Both the position numbers and the translations under genes were made by a program. 64,000 nucleotides of DNA from Liolophura sinensis (taxonomy: Eukaryota > Mollusca > Polyplacophora > Chitonida > Chitonidae), in the NCBI RefSeq assembly GCF_032854445.1, contig NC_088298.1, positions 14,001,504-14,065,503 on the forward strand. Reading direction: 5' to 3'. Below are positions 40,201-53,345 of this stretch, piece by piece. Within the stretch, counting starts at the first letter, position 1; each line of letters starts with the position of its first letter. The notes beneath the pieces are model-generated. The model was not told the origin of the DNA and made no database searches. It worked only from the letters and a program-made list of their open reading frames with translations.

Positions 40201-43200
40201 GCACATTTAAATCTTTTCCCAAAAAATTATACGACTGCCTCTTTCAGGATATTAACAATACTTCAAAAGTAAAACAAATCCATGATCTTATAATCAGCTG
40301 TTATTTTAATGCTGTAACCAAACAGACAGACAATGCTGGAAAACTGACAAAACAATTACACTACAAAGTCTAAGACACAGTACACTAGTGTTTGCAAGAA
40401 TTTCAAACAGGGAAGCATAGGTAGATATACAGGTCTTTCATGATACAGGTGGAATCAAGTAAAAACATTCTACCTATCAATATAAAAATATATTCGAAAT
40501 ATGCCTCCCTCCAAGAAAATTTTCTACGAAATGTCAATCACTGTCCAGGAGGTGGCAACTCACCAAATTTACTAGAACCAACTCCCCCAATATCAAATTT
40601 CATGTATGTTTACATTTATTAAGGTCAAACAATAGCGTCTTCAGCCTATTACAGTAATGAAATGCCACTCTTTAACATATGCACTACTCAAACTACACTA
40701 GAAAACCCCTTTGCTTTGTTGCTTTGTTTTCTTATTTATTTATTCATTTATTTAAGCATTTCCTGAATAGGCTACATACACTTGAAAGCTGGGATCGCAC
40801 ACAAACAGCTGTCCGGGGGCAATTTTCCTGTGCAATGGCAACTCAGGTCCAAGCTGGAATGAATCAATGTTCTCTTGTAATACATGGGTACTACCTTACC
40901 AGTCTGGCCACAAATCGCCACAGCAAAAGCAAGAAAAAACAAAAGGCTACAAGCTTAATTAGGTCTGAATTATCTTAGGTGGTAAAAATTTCCCAATAGT
41001 TAACTGTAACTCTCCTGGGAAGACAGTCTCAATGTGGGCAACTGACTCAAACTAAACAACCAAAAGCTGGCTAATATGGCTCACCAAATACACATCATAA
41101 ATCCAAACACCAACAACCACATCCTCCACAATGCTCAAGCATTGGAATAGGTTTTGGGGCTTTCAAGAATTCACACAATTTTTTGCTATCTGTTGTCAAC
41201 TATAGAAGGTGGTGTACAGTAGGAATTAATGTCAGTGTTCCTCTCAGTTTTTCTTCAAGCAAATCTAAACATTTGTCTATCTGGAGACCAATGTCTATCT
41301 GGCATAGTTCATGTCACTAAGCAACTCTGCGATATGGACCTGTAAAACCAACTGCAGTCGTCAAGCATCAATGCCCAGTGTGAAAACACTATCCAAAATT
41401 TATTGCCACTTTAAGTAGAAAAGCATTTGTTGTTTTCCATTTGCTTTGTTCTGGCAAACTGAATCAATATCCACTTACAAAATGCCATGTAGAATCCTAC
41501 ACCTATTGAAAGGTTAAACATCAGAAATACTGGTGTAAGTCTGTTTACGTTTGCAAGTCTGAAGTTATTTTTAATTATCCTCCTAATAATTAGTATACTA
41601 CTAATATTAAATCCTAATACAAAGCTCAAAGTAGCAATTAATCCAGAATTACTGATATCAAATTCAACGACCACAAATATGTAGTGATATCAATATATAT
41701 TAAATAAATACATGTACATTTATTGATATCACTAAATATTCATATTGACATGAACTGATATCCACCATTCTATATTAAATGATACTTTTGGCTGCCCCAT
41801 ATTATATGAACAATCAAAGAACGTTATCTGAAACTCACCGGTATAACTGACATCAAACTTCTGAATTTATCTTTCTATACTGGGTTGGTGGACACCAGAG
41901 GTGCAGGTAATTTCTACAATAATATCAACCTTCTCAACCACTTCCACATTAGCAACAAAAGAAAAGACCATTTCAAAAAATCTTTTCTCAAAGGTTACAA
42001 TGGTGGAAAGATTCTTGGATCAACACTGTAACCACACCACGAAAACATCGAAACCGCGTGGGCAAGCACTATAATCCCTGTGCAGAAAAACCTGGCATTT
42101 ACAATAGCACTATCCTCTCAGTAGTTCTTGATCCTTACAGCCCGTTCAACACCTCCCCCACCCCCCCACATTAATACCTCTCTCCCCTCATCCCCGACAA
42201 ATAATCAGTGAAGCAGTTGGCAACTCAGAGAGGCCTGAGAACAGTCAATTGCTGAACAATTCAATATAAAAATTAACCAATCAAAACAATGAATTTCTCT
42301 TTCAAATGTAACAATTAGCAAATTAGCACTTCACCTAACAACAACTGAAACAAAGCCAAGTTTCAACAATAGTAAAAACAGGAAAAAGTATTCAAAATAT
42401 TTGACTTGGAAATTATCCTTTGACAGCAAAGGCACAAACCAATCTTTAGAGCCAAAGACTTCAGTTAATCAACTCTTGACATCTCAAAACCCAACATTTA
42501 TGAAAATTCCAAGGCCCAAACCATTGTATTAAACAAAGAATGAATAAACAAGATATTAGGGGGGTAACACCATACGGGCAGTATTTGGCCAAATCATGGC
42601 AACTGTATAAACTAAGAGTCTACATTATTTTCCTGATTTCATAGAAATATGTACGCCCAAGCTTGGTCTGATCAATAAGGCAGAATTTTTCTGTTAGAAC
42701 GGACAATGAATGACCAGCAAATTCGGCAACACCAAGTCTACCTCCATAACTGTGTATACCCTTTTGTAAAATAATTCTACTAATATTTGTATTACTCTAG
42801 GTACCATATCAGTGGTTCTTTTGGAAGTCGAGATAAAGGAATCCAACATGTATGTATGCGCAGAACTTCACAGGTTGTGAATTGCAAGAGTTTTAACACC
42901 TAAAAATGTTAAGGCATTGGCAACTGAACAGCATGCAGTTTTCTTTGACATCTTTGCCCATTATTAAAGCAAAACAATTTCCATAAACTCCGAAGACATC
43001 TGGACTTAAGTTAGTTAAAGGATTCCTAGTAGAAGATCATTGAACATTGATTACCTAAACACTTCACTAATTGTGGCAACCTGATCATCAAGAATGCACT
43101 GATATTCAGCTTTTTTTTTGGTTGCTAAGGACAGCTACACGTATAGACCAACTCTGCCTTGTTTTTTACCACATAAACCCTGTACATAATAAAAATATAA

Positions 43201-44232
43201 ATCAATTCACCTTGATTTCTTACTTACTTTCAACATCCTAACCAGCACTTTTAGTATCACAGATCAAAACTGCACTATTACAAACTTGCTGTCCCAGTTT
43301 GTCGTTTTCACTTGCACCCCTGCCTACAACCATCCCCTTTCCCTCCTTCCTCAAGGTCAAAAAATTTTGGCCCTGATCTGTGAGTGTGAATTCCCAGAGT
43401 AAATATCTAACATATCTACTGAGAACAACATTGGACACTCTATTTCATACATAACTTTAAATGTTGACTTAGCATCACTGCTTGTTGATAAGGGCCACAC
43501 ATGGAGCTTAACTTACAAGAGTGAATATCTGTCACAATATTCTGAGTTCACCCACAAAACTTTAATTAACACAATGTTTTTAATTTCAACAATAACTGTA
43601 AAGAAAATTTCTTCACTGTACAATCCTGTTAATGGTCATCAGCACAATTCCACTCTGTGAAGGAAACAAAGTTTTTATTTCAACTCGAACAGTTACAGTT
43701 GACTAAAACCCTGTCTGTTTCAAGTAGAAGACTTCCCCAAGGGGAGACAACTCTCACCCGCATTCTGACAAAAATCTGTTTATATACAAAAGGCACTAAA
43801 AACCGTGCAATTGCCAGCAAAAATGCAAAAAAAAACTCACAAAAATGACAATCATCTAGAACCCTTGAATGTTTTTACTAAGCTACCAAACAGAGTAAAA
43901 ATATGACAAAAATGACTTGATATAAATCAATAATGAGTAACCTGCTGATAGATTCAAAATGAGAGTTTTAGATACATCCTCATGGAACATCCACTTTCCC
44001 AGTGGAGTTTGAAAAAATACCAAAGGTGAGAATAAAAAATGATTCAGATGTACTTCCACTAAGACCAATAAAATGAGTTAATCTTATGATAACAAAACAG
44101 AACAGGTGTATGAAAAGAATGCAGCTTGTGTGCTGAGTAAATGTACTTGACATATCAAGACCAACAAATCTGAACAAACAAAACCAATGTGGAACATTAA
44201 AAAAAAACAAATAAAATAACTCAAAACTAGCA
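34200..44232. other. 10 kb without a recognised gene
   Basis: AT-rich unique-looking DNA. It holds a SINE-tail trace at 35041-35090, a partial SINE at 36088-36220 and many A/T runs. No exon with recognisable protein and splice sites was found on either strand. From about 36.5 kb up to 44.2 kb no tandem repeats were seen. Part of it may be 3' UTR or flank of the zinc-finger gene; AATAAA on the minus strand occurs at 43674-43679. Confidence 0.5.
36088..36220 (+). mobile_element. partial tRNA-derived SINE (3' half)
   Basis: ggtcagcaacctgcggttat, caccataatgccggctgccg and gcgtaaaacaccaatcaaat followed by (AAAT)n. The tRNA-like head is missing. Confidence 0.88.
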
Positions 44233-46836
44233 TCAATTTTGTATATCGTCTGAACTGATGGTGAATTTTCGTAGACTGTCATCGTCAATGACAGGTGTGT
44301 CACGTGCGCTACGATGTTCTGTCGATTCTTTAGTGTCCATGTCTCCAAAATCATCTGCTACTGAATCGCGTCTGGAATTGGACCCTTCAGAGTCTATGCT
44401 CTCAAAACTTGTTGTTGACCAGTTCCTTGACTTCCTATACGTAAAAGTTGGCTCTAAAAACGGTCCTGGACTGTCTGCGTAAAATGCTGAGCTGCTCTGC
44501 CTTAAGTGTGGACTCTCTTCAAAGTCTGTGCTTTCAGCACTCGCAGAAGACACAGCCGATTGCCACTAGACAACGGCTGAGCTTCCGCTTCAAAACTTTC
44601 ACCGCTCGTTGCCGAGCACTTCCTGTTACCACCTTCTGATTCCACGCTGTCCACGCTCGAAACGGAACAGGTGCGTCCCGAATGTTCCTGTGAATCGGTC
44701 GTGTCTGTGCTGGACACAGAACTTTTGCGCACATTGGAGCTCTCACCTTCTGGCACTGCCAAGTATTTGCCACGCTTTGAGGAGCGCTTTAGATGAATAC
44801 GCATGTGCCTGGTGATCATGTCTCGGCGGCATGCAGCGTAAGGACACTGCGGGCACCTGTACGGTTTCTCACCTGTGTGAGTGCGCTGGTGAGTGTTGAG
44901 ATGGTCACTGCGACTAAACACCTGGCCGCAGACCCTGCACTCGTAGGGCTTCAGTCCCGTGTGCAGCCGCATGTGCCTCGTCAACATATCGCTGCGTGAA
45001 AACGCTCTATTGCACACTTTGCAGTAATGAACTTTGTTGTTGTCGGCTGTTTTGACAGTCTCTGTGGGTAAATGTTTTGCCATGTGTTTTGCCAAGTTGT
45101 CATACGACGGAAACACTTGTCCACACACAGGGCAAATGTAGGTCAGCTCTGAGCCTTGGGCATCGTCAGACTGGCGCTGGAATTCAGTGACAGGGGGAGG
45201 TGAACAGAAGAGCTTAGGCAGAGGCTTATTGGAAGAGACCTGGAACCTTGCAGGGCTGCCTGGGTACACCAGGCGAGGCGATTTTGGCATTCTTGCTGTG
45301 CTCTCCTCCCGACCCTAAATATGGCGATCGTGGCGGAAAAGTAAAATGTAACCCTGGTGAATCCGGGCTGAATCCAGGGGATAAAAACTCTGGGTCTGAA
45401 TGGCAGCGAGACTCAAACGGACTAGGTAAGTTAAATTGAACACTCGGCCCTCTGGGACTGACCAGAGTGGAGAACGTGGAGACATCATTTCATGCTGAGG
45501 CGAGTAGAACATTGGAGGGGAGTGATGGTACATTGAAGGCGACAGCTGTGTAGGAAAAAGGGGCAGGATTCCTCAGTTCCTCGTGACTGGCGAAAGTCGC
45601 AGACGGCATTTGCTTACTGCGGAGATCCAGAGGTTCCTCGTTCCTGCGACGTGCCTTCTGCGAGGATCCTACAGGAGCCTTTCTTCCTGGTTCTAGATAC
45701 TCAGTGGCCTCGAACACATCATCTTTAGTTTCAGTGCTTTCGTCTTCATCTGCCCTCCTTGATGACGATGGCTCAACATCACGTACATGAATAAAAACCT
45801 CTGAATGAAGAGACACGTCCCCTCGTCCTTCACTATCTGTACTTGAGAAACTCGGATTTTTGCGTTCAGACTCTGCCTTGACCAATTCCAGTCTTTTCTT
45901 CGGTGTACCTGGTACACATTCTGAGGGACCTCTTCACACTTTCAGGAGATCCCTCACATCAGTGTCCTTCAAACTTGATATGTATCGCTCCTGTAAATAC
46001 TTTTTAAAGCTTTTGGGGTAGGATGCTGCCTCCTTTTTCTCTGTATCGGCCACTGTCATGTAGCCTTTCTCCGCCTCCGTTTGTGACATCGATATGCACT
46101 CCGGAGGCGGAAACAGTTCTATGTTCCTGGAAGGCTCATCAAATGACATCTTGCTTTCCTGTTTTGACCAAGCCTCCATTTGATGCCTCCGTTCCTCAGA
46201 AGTCTGATACTGCTCCGTTTTATCTGATTCTTTGAGGTAAGAAGCACCATGTGTTGGAGACTTCCACAGATGGGGACGATAAAATGGAGACTGTTGTCTC
46301 GGCACAATGACCGGTTCGCGGTACTGCTGCGTTGAAGGCGTGTTGTGCATCTTCGGCGGAGGCGAGGGTCTCTCTGAAGGCGATACATCCACGAACGCCG
46401 GCGAACCACACAGCTGCTTTTGCTCGTGTTCTGATTGGCAGGCACTTGAGGAAGGCAGCTGCTTAGGGATGGGGTAGCAGACGCTGTGGGACGTGCTACT
46501 CTGCTGGATCACTTCCTGTTGATACTTCATCCAACCTTCCTGCTTCATCTTCAACCTTCTCACATGCACCTCCTCGTACTCTGTGTAAGATCGCACCGTC
46601 TTGGTCACATTTGTGGAATGTTCACCTACAGTTATCTCCCCTTGTTCGCACTCTGGGATCAGGGGCACCCGAGGCTCTGTCGGGGTTTGGGTGTACAGGT
46701 CAGACTCTTTTTCAGATTCGTACCCGGAGCTCTGTTTATCAGAAAGTCGCTGAAGCACGGCACTGATGTTCTTCCTGCGTTGTTCCTTCATTTCTGGTTC
46801 CTCGGCACTCTGTCCGAAGTTCCCCATCATGGACAT
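44233..46836 (-). pseudogene. C2H2 zinc-finger regulator, single large exon with broken frame
   Basis: The start ATG at 46836 has a strong context (gccaccATGt). Frame 46836-45934 (300 aa) is Ser/Glu/Gln-rich with a basic patch, then TGA. The same frame resumes at once (GPSECVPGTPKKRLELVKAE) and holds EEPLDLRSK, a CtBP-type motif (45619-45633). The frame then shifts near an A5 tract (about 45562), again at about 45450-45485 and about 45291-45315, reaches four C2H2 fingers (45140-44793), and shifts once more near 44553-44575. It ends in a Ser/Asp/Glu-rich tail with stop at 44233. C2H2 arrays of this kind bind DNA in the nucleus, and PLDL motifs recruit CtBP corepressor. MSH4 exons show no such errors, which favours true decay, but local sequence error is possible. 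The orthologue is not identified. Confidence 0.65.
44793..45140 (-). other. four C2H2 zinc fingers
   Basis: All four Cys2His2 sets are intact: finger 1 YICPVCGQVF..HMAKH, then a 15-residue spacer, finger 2 YCKVCNRAFSRSDMLTRHMR, finger 3 YECRVCGQVFSRSDHLNTHQ, finger 4 YRCPQCPYAACRRDMITRHM. Linkers 2-3 (HTGLKPY) and 3-4 (HTGEKPY) are canonical. RSDM, RSDHLNT and RRDMIT put defined residues at the DNA-contact positions. Fingers 2-4 look like one sequence-specific unit. Confidence 0.95.
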
Positions 46837-46972
46837 GGTGGCGGGACTGATGAGGAGGACAGAAGGAGGGCACTACCCTCGCTGTCAGGGGCAGCCATTA
46901 GCTCGGACCACCCCCTGCAGCTGGCGGACCCGCAGGTTCTCACGCCCCCACACCCAGCCATCCGGGTACAAT
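46837..46972 (-). other. 5' part of the zinc-finger exon (UTR) with acceptor site
   Basis: On the minus strand, ctttctttgcag|ATTGTACC is a good acceptor 136 nt before the start codon. The stretch is more GC-rich than its surroundings. An intact upstream intron edge argues against this being a processed (retro-copied) pseudogene. No upstream exon was identified. Confidence 0.55.
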
Positions 46973-47129
46973 CTGCAAAGAAAGGATGAAGACAGCAACA
47001 TGAGTGGAAGATCATTATTAATTTCCTGATTTCAGCTTATTTTGTACAAAAAATAGGCAAAGGAAGATGGCATTTTAGTGAAAGAACAATCCACTTATTT
47101 CAACCCATATTTTGTACCTAAAACATACA

Positions 47130-47325
47130 GACATGCTGGCTTCCTCTCCAGCCGTATGTCAGCAACCTGACATCCACAGGTCTGTCAGCAACCTGACATC
47201 CACAGGTTGCTGACAGACTTCCCTCGGGCTCTGCCCAGTTTCCCCCCACCATAATGCTGGGCGCCGTCGTTTAAGTGAAATATACTTGAGTAAAGCATAA
47301 AACACCAATGAAATAAATAAAACAT
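47130..47325 (+). mobile_element. partial tRNA-derived SINE with internal duplication
   Basis: The SINE 3' half (caccataatgctgggcgccg, aaaacaccaatgaaataaat). The block gtcagcaacctgacatccac is present twice in tandem (about 47157 and 47187), a small local duplication. Confidence 0.85.
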
Positions 47326-47329
47326 ACAG

Positions 47330-50300
47330 ATGAGCAAAGGTGAGTGAAAGATTATTGATGTATTTCGCCTACAGTTAAGCATTTTTCAAGTGGCACATAA
47401 TCTTTACAAACTTTTTCCCATGAAGTTTGATTAATTTCTTATCATTTGTAGGGAACAAAAATATCATTTTAAGATATTTAGGTGCTTCTAAAAAATGCCA
47501 TTTCTTAACCAGTCTTTAGGTGGAAATACAGTATGTGCATTTTAATTCCTGCATATTTGTTTACATCAACATAATTCAACATTGTTTTCAAATTATTTTA
47601 CTCCTCATCCCGCAAATGAGGTTCATTTGGTACGATGATATTCTACTGGAAAGATGTAAGTTTCATCATTAAAAGATATATTTGTAACATTTATATGTCT
47701 CTAAAAATGTACATTTCAAGGTGAAATTTTAGTTCATTTATCATACACATACATGCACTATTTACACACTTGCCCCCAAAATTCATCCCCAAACATGCAT
47801 TTTTATAAGCAATTACCTATAAAAATAGGGAATTACTTTGGTAGTGAAATTATACGTTTTTCCTGCGGCATATCATCAAACTTTCCAAACAAACCTTAAT
47901 AGGCATTTCTAACATCAATAAATCTCTCGGAATACAGTAACTTAGTCATGAATGACAGTTCAGGCCACATACAAAAATTCAGTATTAGTTTTTAATTACT
48001 TTCCTCCTGATATGGTCATCTAAACTTTCAGTCAACTGTGCACAAATATCTAAACTTTCAGTCAACTGTGCACATGTATCTAAACTTGGAAAAAAGTCGA
48101 TGCAGGACATATAACGCCAAATGTTCCAGGAATTCACATTATTGAAGAAGTTACAATGTCATTTACATGGCAGTATTGTCCTGTACAAGATCTGGTCCCT
48201 GTCGAAATACCCTTTGGCGGAGAACATTTTCCTTGTTCTGCCGCTTACCCTAAACGACCTAAAATTTTTTCCAGAAATTGGGAGTCCTATTGATTTTAGA
48301 AAGCTGCTTTGGAAGGTACGATGATATCTTTCTGGGAAAATGTAAAGTTCAGTACCAAAAGTAACATCTCCGGTCATTTTTTTGAATCTAAAACTGCTCC
48401 TTTGTGGTCGAATTTTTTTATGATATTTCCATGTACATAGTACTTACTGCATGTCTTTCTTTTTGCGTAATTTGTAGTGGGGGATAGAGGATGGGGGGTG
48501 GGTGAATGGGAGCGGGAGGGGGGTTGGTGTCACACATGTGACATATATACATGCTTGGGTGACCTTTTCACCCTATGATATCACACCACCCAATTACTAC
48601 CGGAGAATGCCCAAACATTTATATAATCACATCAACAGAACTATTAGCCAGCCAGGCTGTTTATCATGTAGAACACAAATACATTATATCCTCATCATTC
48701 CTCACACATGGGCGGTAAACTGCGCAGTGTTTGTGTTCATGCAACTCGTGAACAATGCACGCAAAGCAGTACACATGTGACAAAGCTAACATGTAAGGTT
48801 TATATTTCCATAAAATCTACATCTGCCCTCGGCCTAAACTGATTTGAGAGAAATGAAAACAAATCAAAATGCAGATGGTAATTAACCTTAATGACTCCAT
48901 AATTAGTAGACATGAGAACAGACTGTGATTACGGCCAGAACTACATTGAATCAGAGATATTCAGAGGATTTATATTGCCACAGAAAAGAAAACAACACTT
49001 TCTAACATGACCACGATGTTCAGTTATAAATGTACATGTATAAATATGCGCTCTATCCATATTTGTATGGGCTGAATACCGGCCTAATTATTCGTCAACC
49101 ATTTACCTTACCAAATGTTTTCACTTTCATTTAACGAAAAGAGAAAACACATACAAAAAAATAAAGAATTTCTCATAAAAATGAGAAATTTTATCAAGAG
49201 TCCTACAAATGTTAGAGTGGGGTTTTGATGAGTGTGATGTTATCAAAAATAACAAATATCACATAAATAAATACTGAATACTGAATAAATAAACACATTC
49301 ATAGAGTTTTCAAATATCTGGTCAATCAAAAGAAAACCTGAATCTGGACAAATTCAATGTGCCCATTTCATACATTTGGTCATCCATAAAATCAAATAGT
49401 GAATGTGCTTTCAAAGGTGCGCTTTTCTATAAATGCAAAAGATAGAGTGCCAGCACCCTGCGGGTGGTCGTGGGTTTCCTCTGGGCTCCGCCCAGATTCC
49501 CCCCACCATAATGCTGGTCGCCATCGTATAAGAGAAATATTCTTGAGTACGGCGTAAAACACCAATCAAATAAACAAGTAAATGCAGAAAAGGGAGGACC
49601 ATTCCATATACATGTACTTGATCATTTCTAATTTATAAAACATGCACAAGAACGCTTGCATGATGTTACATACATGTATAGTTACATCAAAGGTTATTGG
49701 AATCAGGCGAGTTGTTGTCTTATTTCAGGTACCTCTTATCAACTTCTAACTGCCGCTTAATAAAGTGTTATATGCAAGAATCTGACTGCTTGATCCACAA
49801 ACAGATTTCAGAATTTCTGTCAAGTCAGAGCACTTTGATCTACCTTGTCACAACCACCTTATCAGTCACAATGCCCCATATATCACAAAATTCCCTGCAC
49901 AGAACAGAGTATCCGCTGATGAAGCATCAGTACATGGACATGCTGTTAACTATCTGTCTTAGATAACACAGGTATACATGCAAATCAGTTATCACAAATA
50001 CATTAGAAATACAACTTCTTAAAGTGCTAATCTACATGTACACATGTACACAGCCAGGAGTAAATGCAAATCTAATTAAAATACGTTCTCGAGTTTCCTG
50101 AAAATCAGTAATTATGCAATGCATGTGTACCTGAAAATGTGTACAACTGTGACAGAAAGTATGATCCACCCATATATGGTGTCACTGGAAATAAATGGAA
50201 ATTCTTACCACAAATTTTACCTCTAACACAAAAATCCCAATAATTTCCTCTCTCATAATAAACCTTGTGCTCTCATACAGGCACTGGTAGGGGCTCATGT

Positions 50301-52400
50301 CAAACCTAGTCCATGGAAAAGCATGAATTTACAGGTCAGAGAGGCGGGACCCCCTCCACGCTACCCTCAATGCAAACAAGCCACATCCTGGTTCACCAGA
50401 GTAATCGAGGTCTCGGTGGGGGTGGCCCGCTCTCCCACACTAACACCATTATTTTTACCACAAACCACACTTCCTTGTACTCAAACAATATATTTAGTAC
50501 CGTAAAAATCCTACTCATTCAATAAAACTTTTCACAAATCAGCATTTACTTCACAGATACCTCTAAAGCAACATCAAAAGCTGCTTAGAGTTTACCAGTG
50601 ATAAAGGTGTGTGGCTTTGATCCTGCCCTGAGCAGATGACTCACTTAACGATGGATTTATCACCCACCTGCTGAAACATCTGCACGTAGCTACTTAATCA
50701 ATACTGGAATACTGACATGTATGTATATCCTGAATATATACCTATTGAGGTCAATACTTAACAGGTGACATTCCGAATGCATGCTTAGGATGACTCATTG
50801 ATTTGCTGATTGACATGCATCATCCACACAAAGGTGCTTACTTAATGCATATAACTAACACTGAATCATTAATCATTAAGTGTTAATGACACTATCACGG
50901 CCATATATCTAGAGCCATTTTGGTTCCAGAATAAATGTTTGGGCTCTCAAACTGTTGGATGTCCCAAAATAATCCTGCTGTATTAAAACTATCGAGTAAA
51001 TTAAACACAACTATATTGGTTTACCAATAAAGAGTTAAATTTTCATACAAATTTCTTTCATTCAAAAACTAAGGGTTGCATTTTTATAAAATGACCAGTC
51101 ACTATGTCAACTTTAAAGTTTGGGATCAGAGCCTTTTAATTTTTTTCTCTAAATAAGACTCATTTGCTGTCAACAACATTATACTCTCACTTACACATAA
51201 CTTTCATTAAAACATGCATTTGTACTGATCAACAAGTGACACTGAGCTCTTAAAGAAAGATCCTGGACACACTTCATACTGATGTTGTCCACTGGCCTTT
51301 GGCCAGATGGTGTGTCTGTCCACAGTCTTATTTGAAAAATCTTCTCAGCTTTGACATAAAACAGGTAGAATTATTATTACACGTGTATCAAAGTCATACC
51401 CCAGTAAAACCACTAAATCTGTTATATCAAATAATGTTAGAGACTCAATCTGGGTCACCGGGCTGTGTGAATTCTCAGCTTAACTCCCCCACAGTTTTGT
51501 AGGTGTACACCTAATATGTATCTACAACAAAGTGTCCCAACAAAAACTTGTCAAAAGTAGGTCAATCCGACAATGAGATATACATTACAGTACAATATCC
51601 ATAAAACTTACCAGCAACATTACATCTTAATACAGCCCCCAGTGTAAAATGTTCTTAATAATTAATTCTTCAGATCTGACCAACCATATAATTATTTTTT
51701 TTTTTGTTTTTAGATAGTGCACGGTCTTGGCACTTTAATTTTTATGAAAGTTTATGAAATTTTTTTTTTTTTTTTGCGTTCAATGCAGACAGAATTTGTT
51801 GTTTGATATGTACACTTATATAATGTTGAACAAATTCACAGACAAACCTGTAAGTGGCAACTAAACGAAAACAAGTCACCAAAGTCAAAAAAAAAAGATA
51901 TGAGCAGATCAATGGTCGTAATTTCGACCTGAATTTGTTGAGCGGAATGCGAGTGCTGCTAAAAGTTTCTGACACCTCTGTACTAAGATTTTGGCATCTA
52001 CTTGTCCAAAGATAGTTCAACGCTCAGCCGTTGTTGCAGATTTATTGCTCATCACAACAGCTGCCCCTGGCAGATATACAATAGCAAGGTTATAATACAG
52101 GCTTGAAATAAGGGCAGTGTGACAAAACAATGTTTTCATGCACTTGTGTTTCTCCTGGAAAATCCCCCAATGACCACCTGATGTGAGCAGTTTAGGCCTC
52201 CATATATTTACATGAACACAGGTTGCATCAGATTTATTTGAATGCCCTGTTCACAAATATTTTCGCTTTCATAGCCCTCAAGCTTATATGTAGATGGAGA
52301 AAATGTGTAGCTAAAAAGCCTGTAAGAGCTGTTACAGGAGGATAACAAATAACATCAGATAATTCAGGACTTCCTGATCTACATTTTCCTACCCTATACA
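47330..52400. other. no gene recognised
   Basis: AT-rich DNA with one partial SINE (49445-49575). Open frames are short and lack recognisable domains or matching splice sites. It lies upstream of the zinc-finger exon, so it may be its 5' intron. Confidence 0.5.
49445..49575 (+). mobile_element. partial tRNA-derived SINE (3' half)
   Basis: ccctgcgggtggtcgtgggt, caccataatgctggtcgcca, gcgtaaaacaccaatcaaat. The head is missing. Confidence 0.88.
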
Positions 52401-52409
52401 GCCTGCTGT

Positions 52410-53345
52410 TCTTCTCGAATGACCTTTTAGTCATGCAAAGAACTTCAGGAAAACTTCTTGGTCACATCTAGTCACGAACAGAACAAAAGAAAAACATCCA
52501 CGTTCTAGTCATGCACAGAACACCAGGAAAACTTCCTGTTCACCCGCAGGACAGCAAGATAACTTTCTAGCTACATGTAGTCACACATAGGAGGAAAACT
52601 TTCTCGCTAAATTGGGGCCCTTCATAGAACAGCACGAAAACTTTTTTGACTACACAGTCTCACAAAAAGTAGCAGGAAAACTTTCTGGCTACACGTAGTC
52701 ACACACAGAACAGCAAGAAAACTTTATGACTACACTAGTCATGCAAAGAACAGCATGAAAATTGTCCGGCTACATGTAGTCACACATAGAACAGCAAGAA
52801 AACTTTCTGGCTACATGTAGTCACCCATAGAACAGCAGGAAAACTTTCTGGCTGCATGTAGTCACACATAAAACAGCAGGAAAACTTTCTGGCTACACGT
52901 AGTCACACACAGAACAGCAAGAAAACTTTATGACTACACTAGTCATGCAAAGAACAGCATGAAAATTGTCCGGCTACATGTAGTCACCCATAGAACAGCA
53001 GGAAAACTTTCTGGTTGCATGTAGTCACACATAGAATAACAGGAAAACTTTCTGGTTACATGTAGTCACCCATAGAACAGCCGGAAAACTTCCTGGCTAC
53101 ATGTAGTCACACACAGAACAGCAAGAAAACTTTATGACTACACTAGTCATGCAAAGAACAGCATGAAAATTGTCCGGCTACATGTAGTCACACATAGAAC
53201 AGCAAGAAAACTTTCTGGCTACATGTAGTCACCCATAGAACAGCAGGAAAACTTTCTGGTTACATGTAGTCACCCATAGAACAGCCGGAAAACTTCCTGG
53301 CTACATGTAGTCACCCATAGAACAGCAGGAAAACTGTCAGGTACA
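52410..53345. repeat. 41-bp minisatellite with ~205-bp higher-order blocks
   Basis: About 22 copies of a unit like acatgtagtcacacatagaa plus cagcaggaaaactttctggct. A variant block (gactacactagtcatgcaaa, then gaaaattgtccgg) recurs near 52728, 52932 and 53137, spacing about 205 bp or five units. Confidence 0.93.

Noticed and set aside
45934-45936. TGA in the zinc-finger frame as a selenocysteine or programmed readthrough codon
   Set aside because: The next bases are not a known strong readthrough context, no SECIS element was looked for successfully, and four other frame breaks in the same exon point to decay or error instead.
46486-46989. 167-codon plus-strand frame
   Set aside because: A shadow on the opposite strand of the zinc-finger exon. 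The minus frame has finger domains and a proper start; this one has neither.
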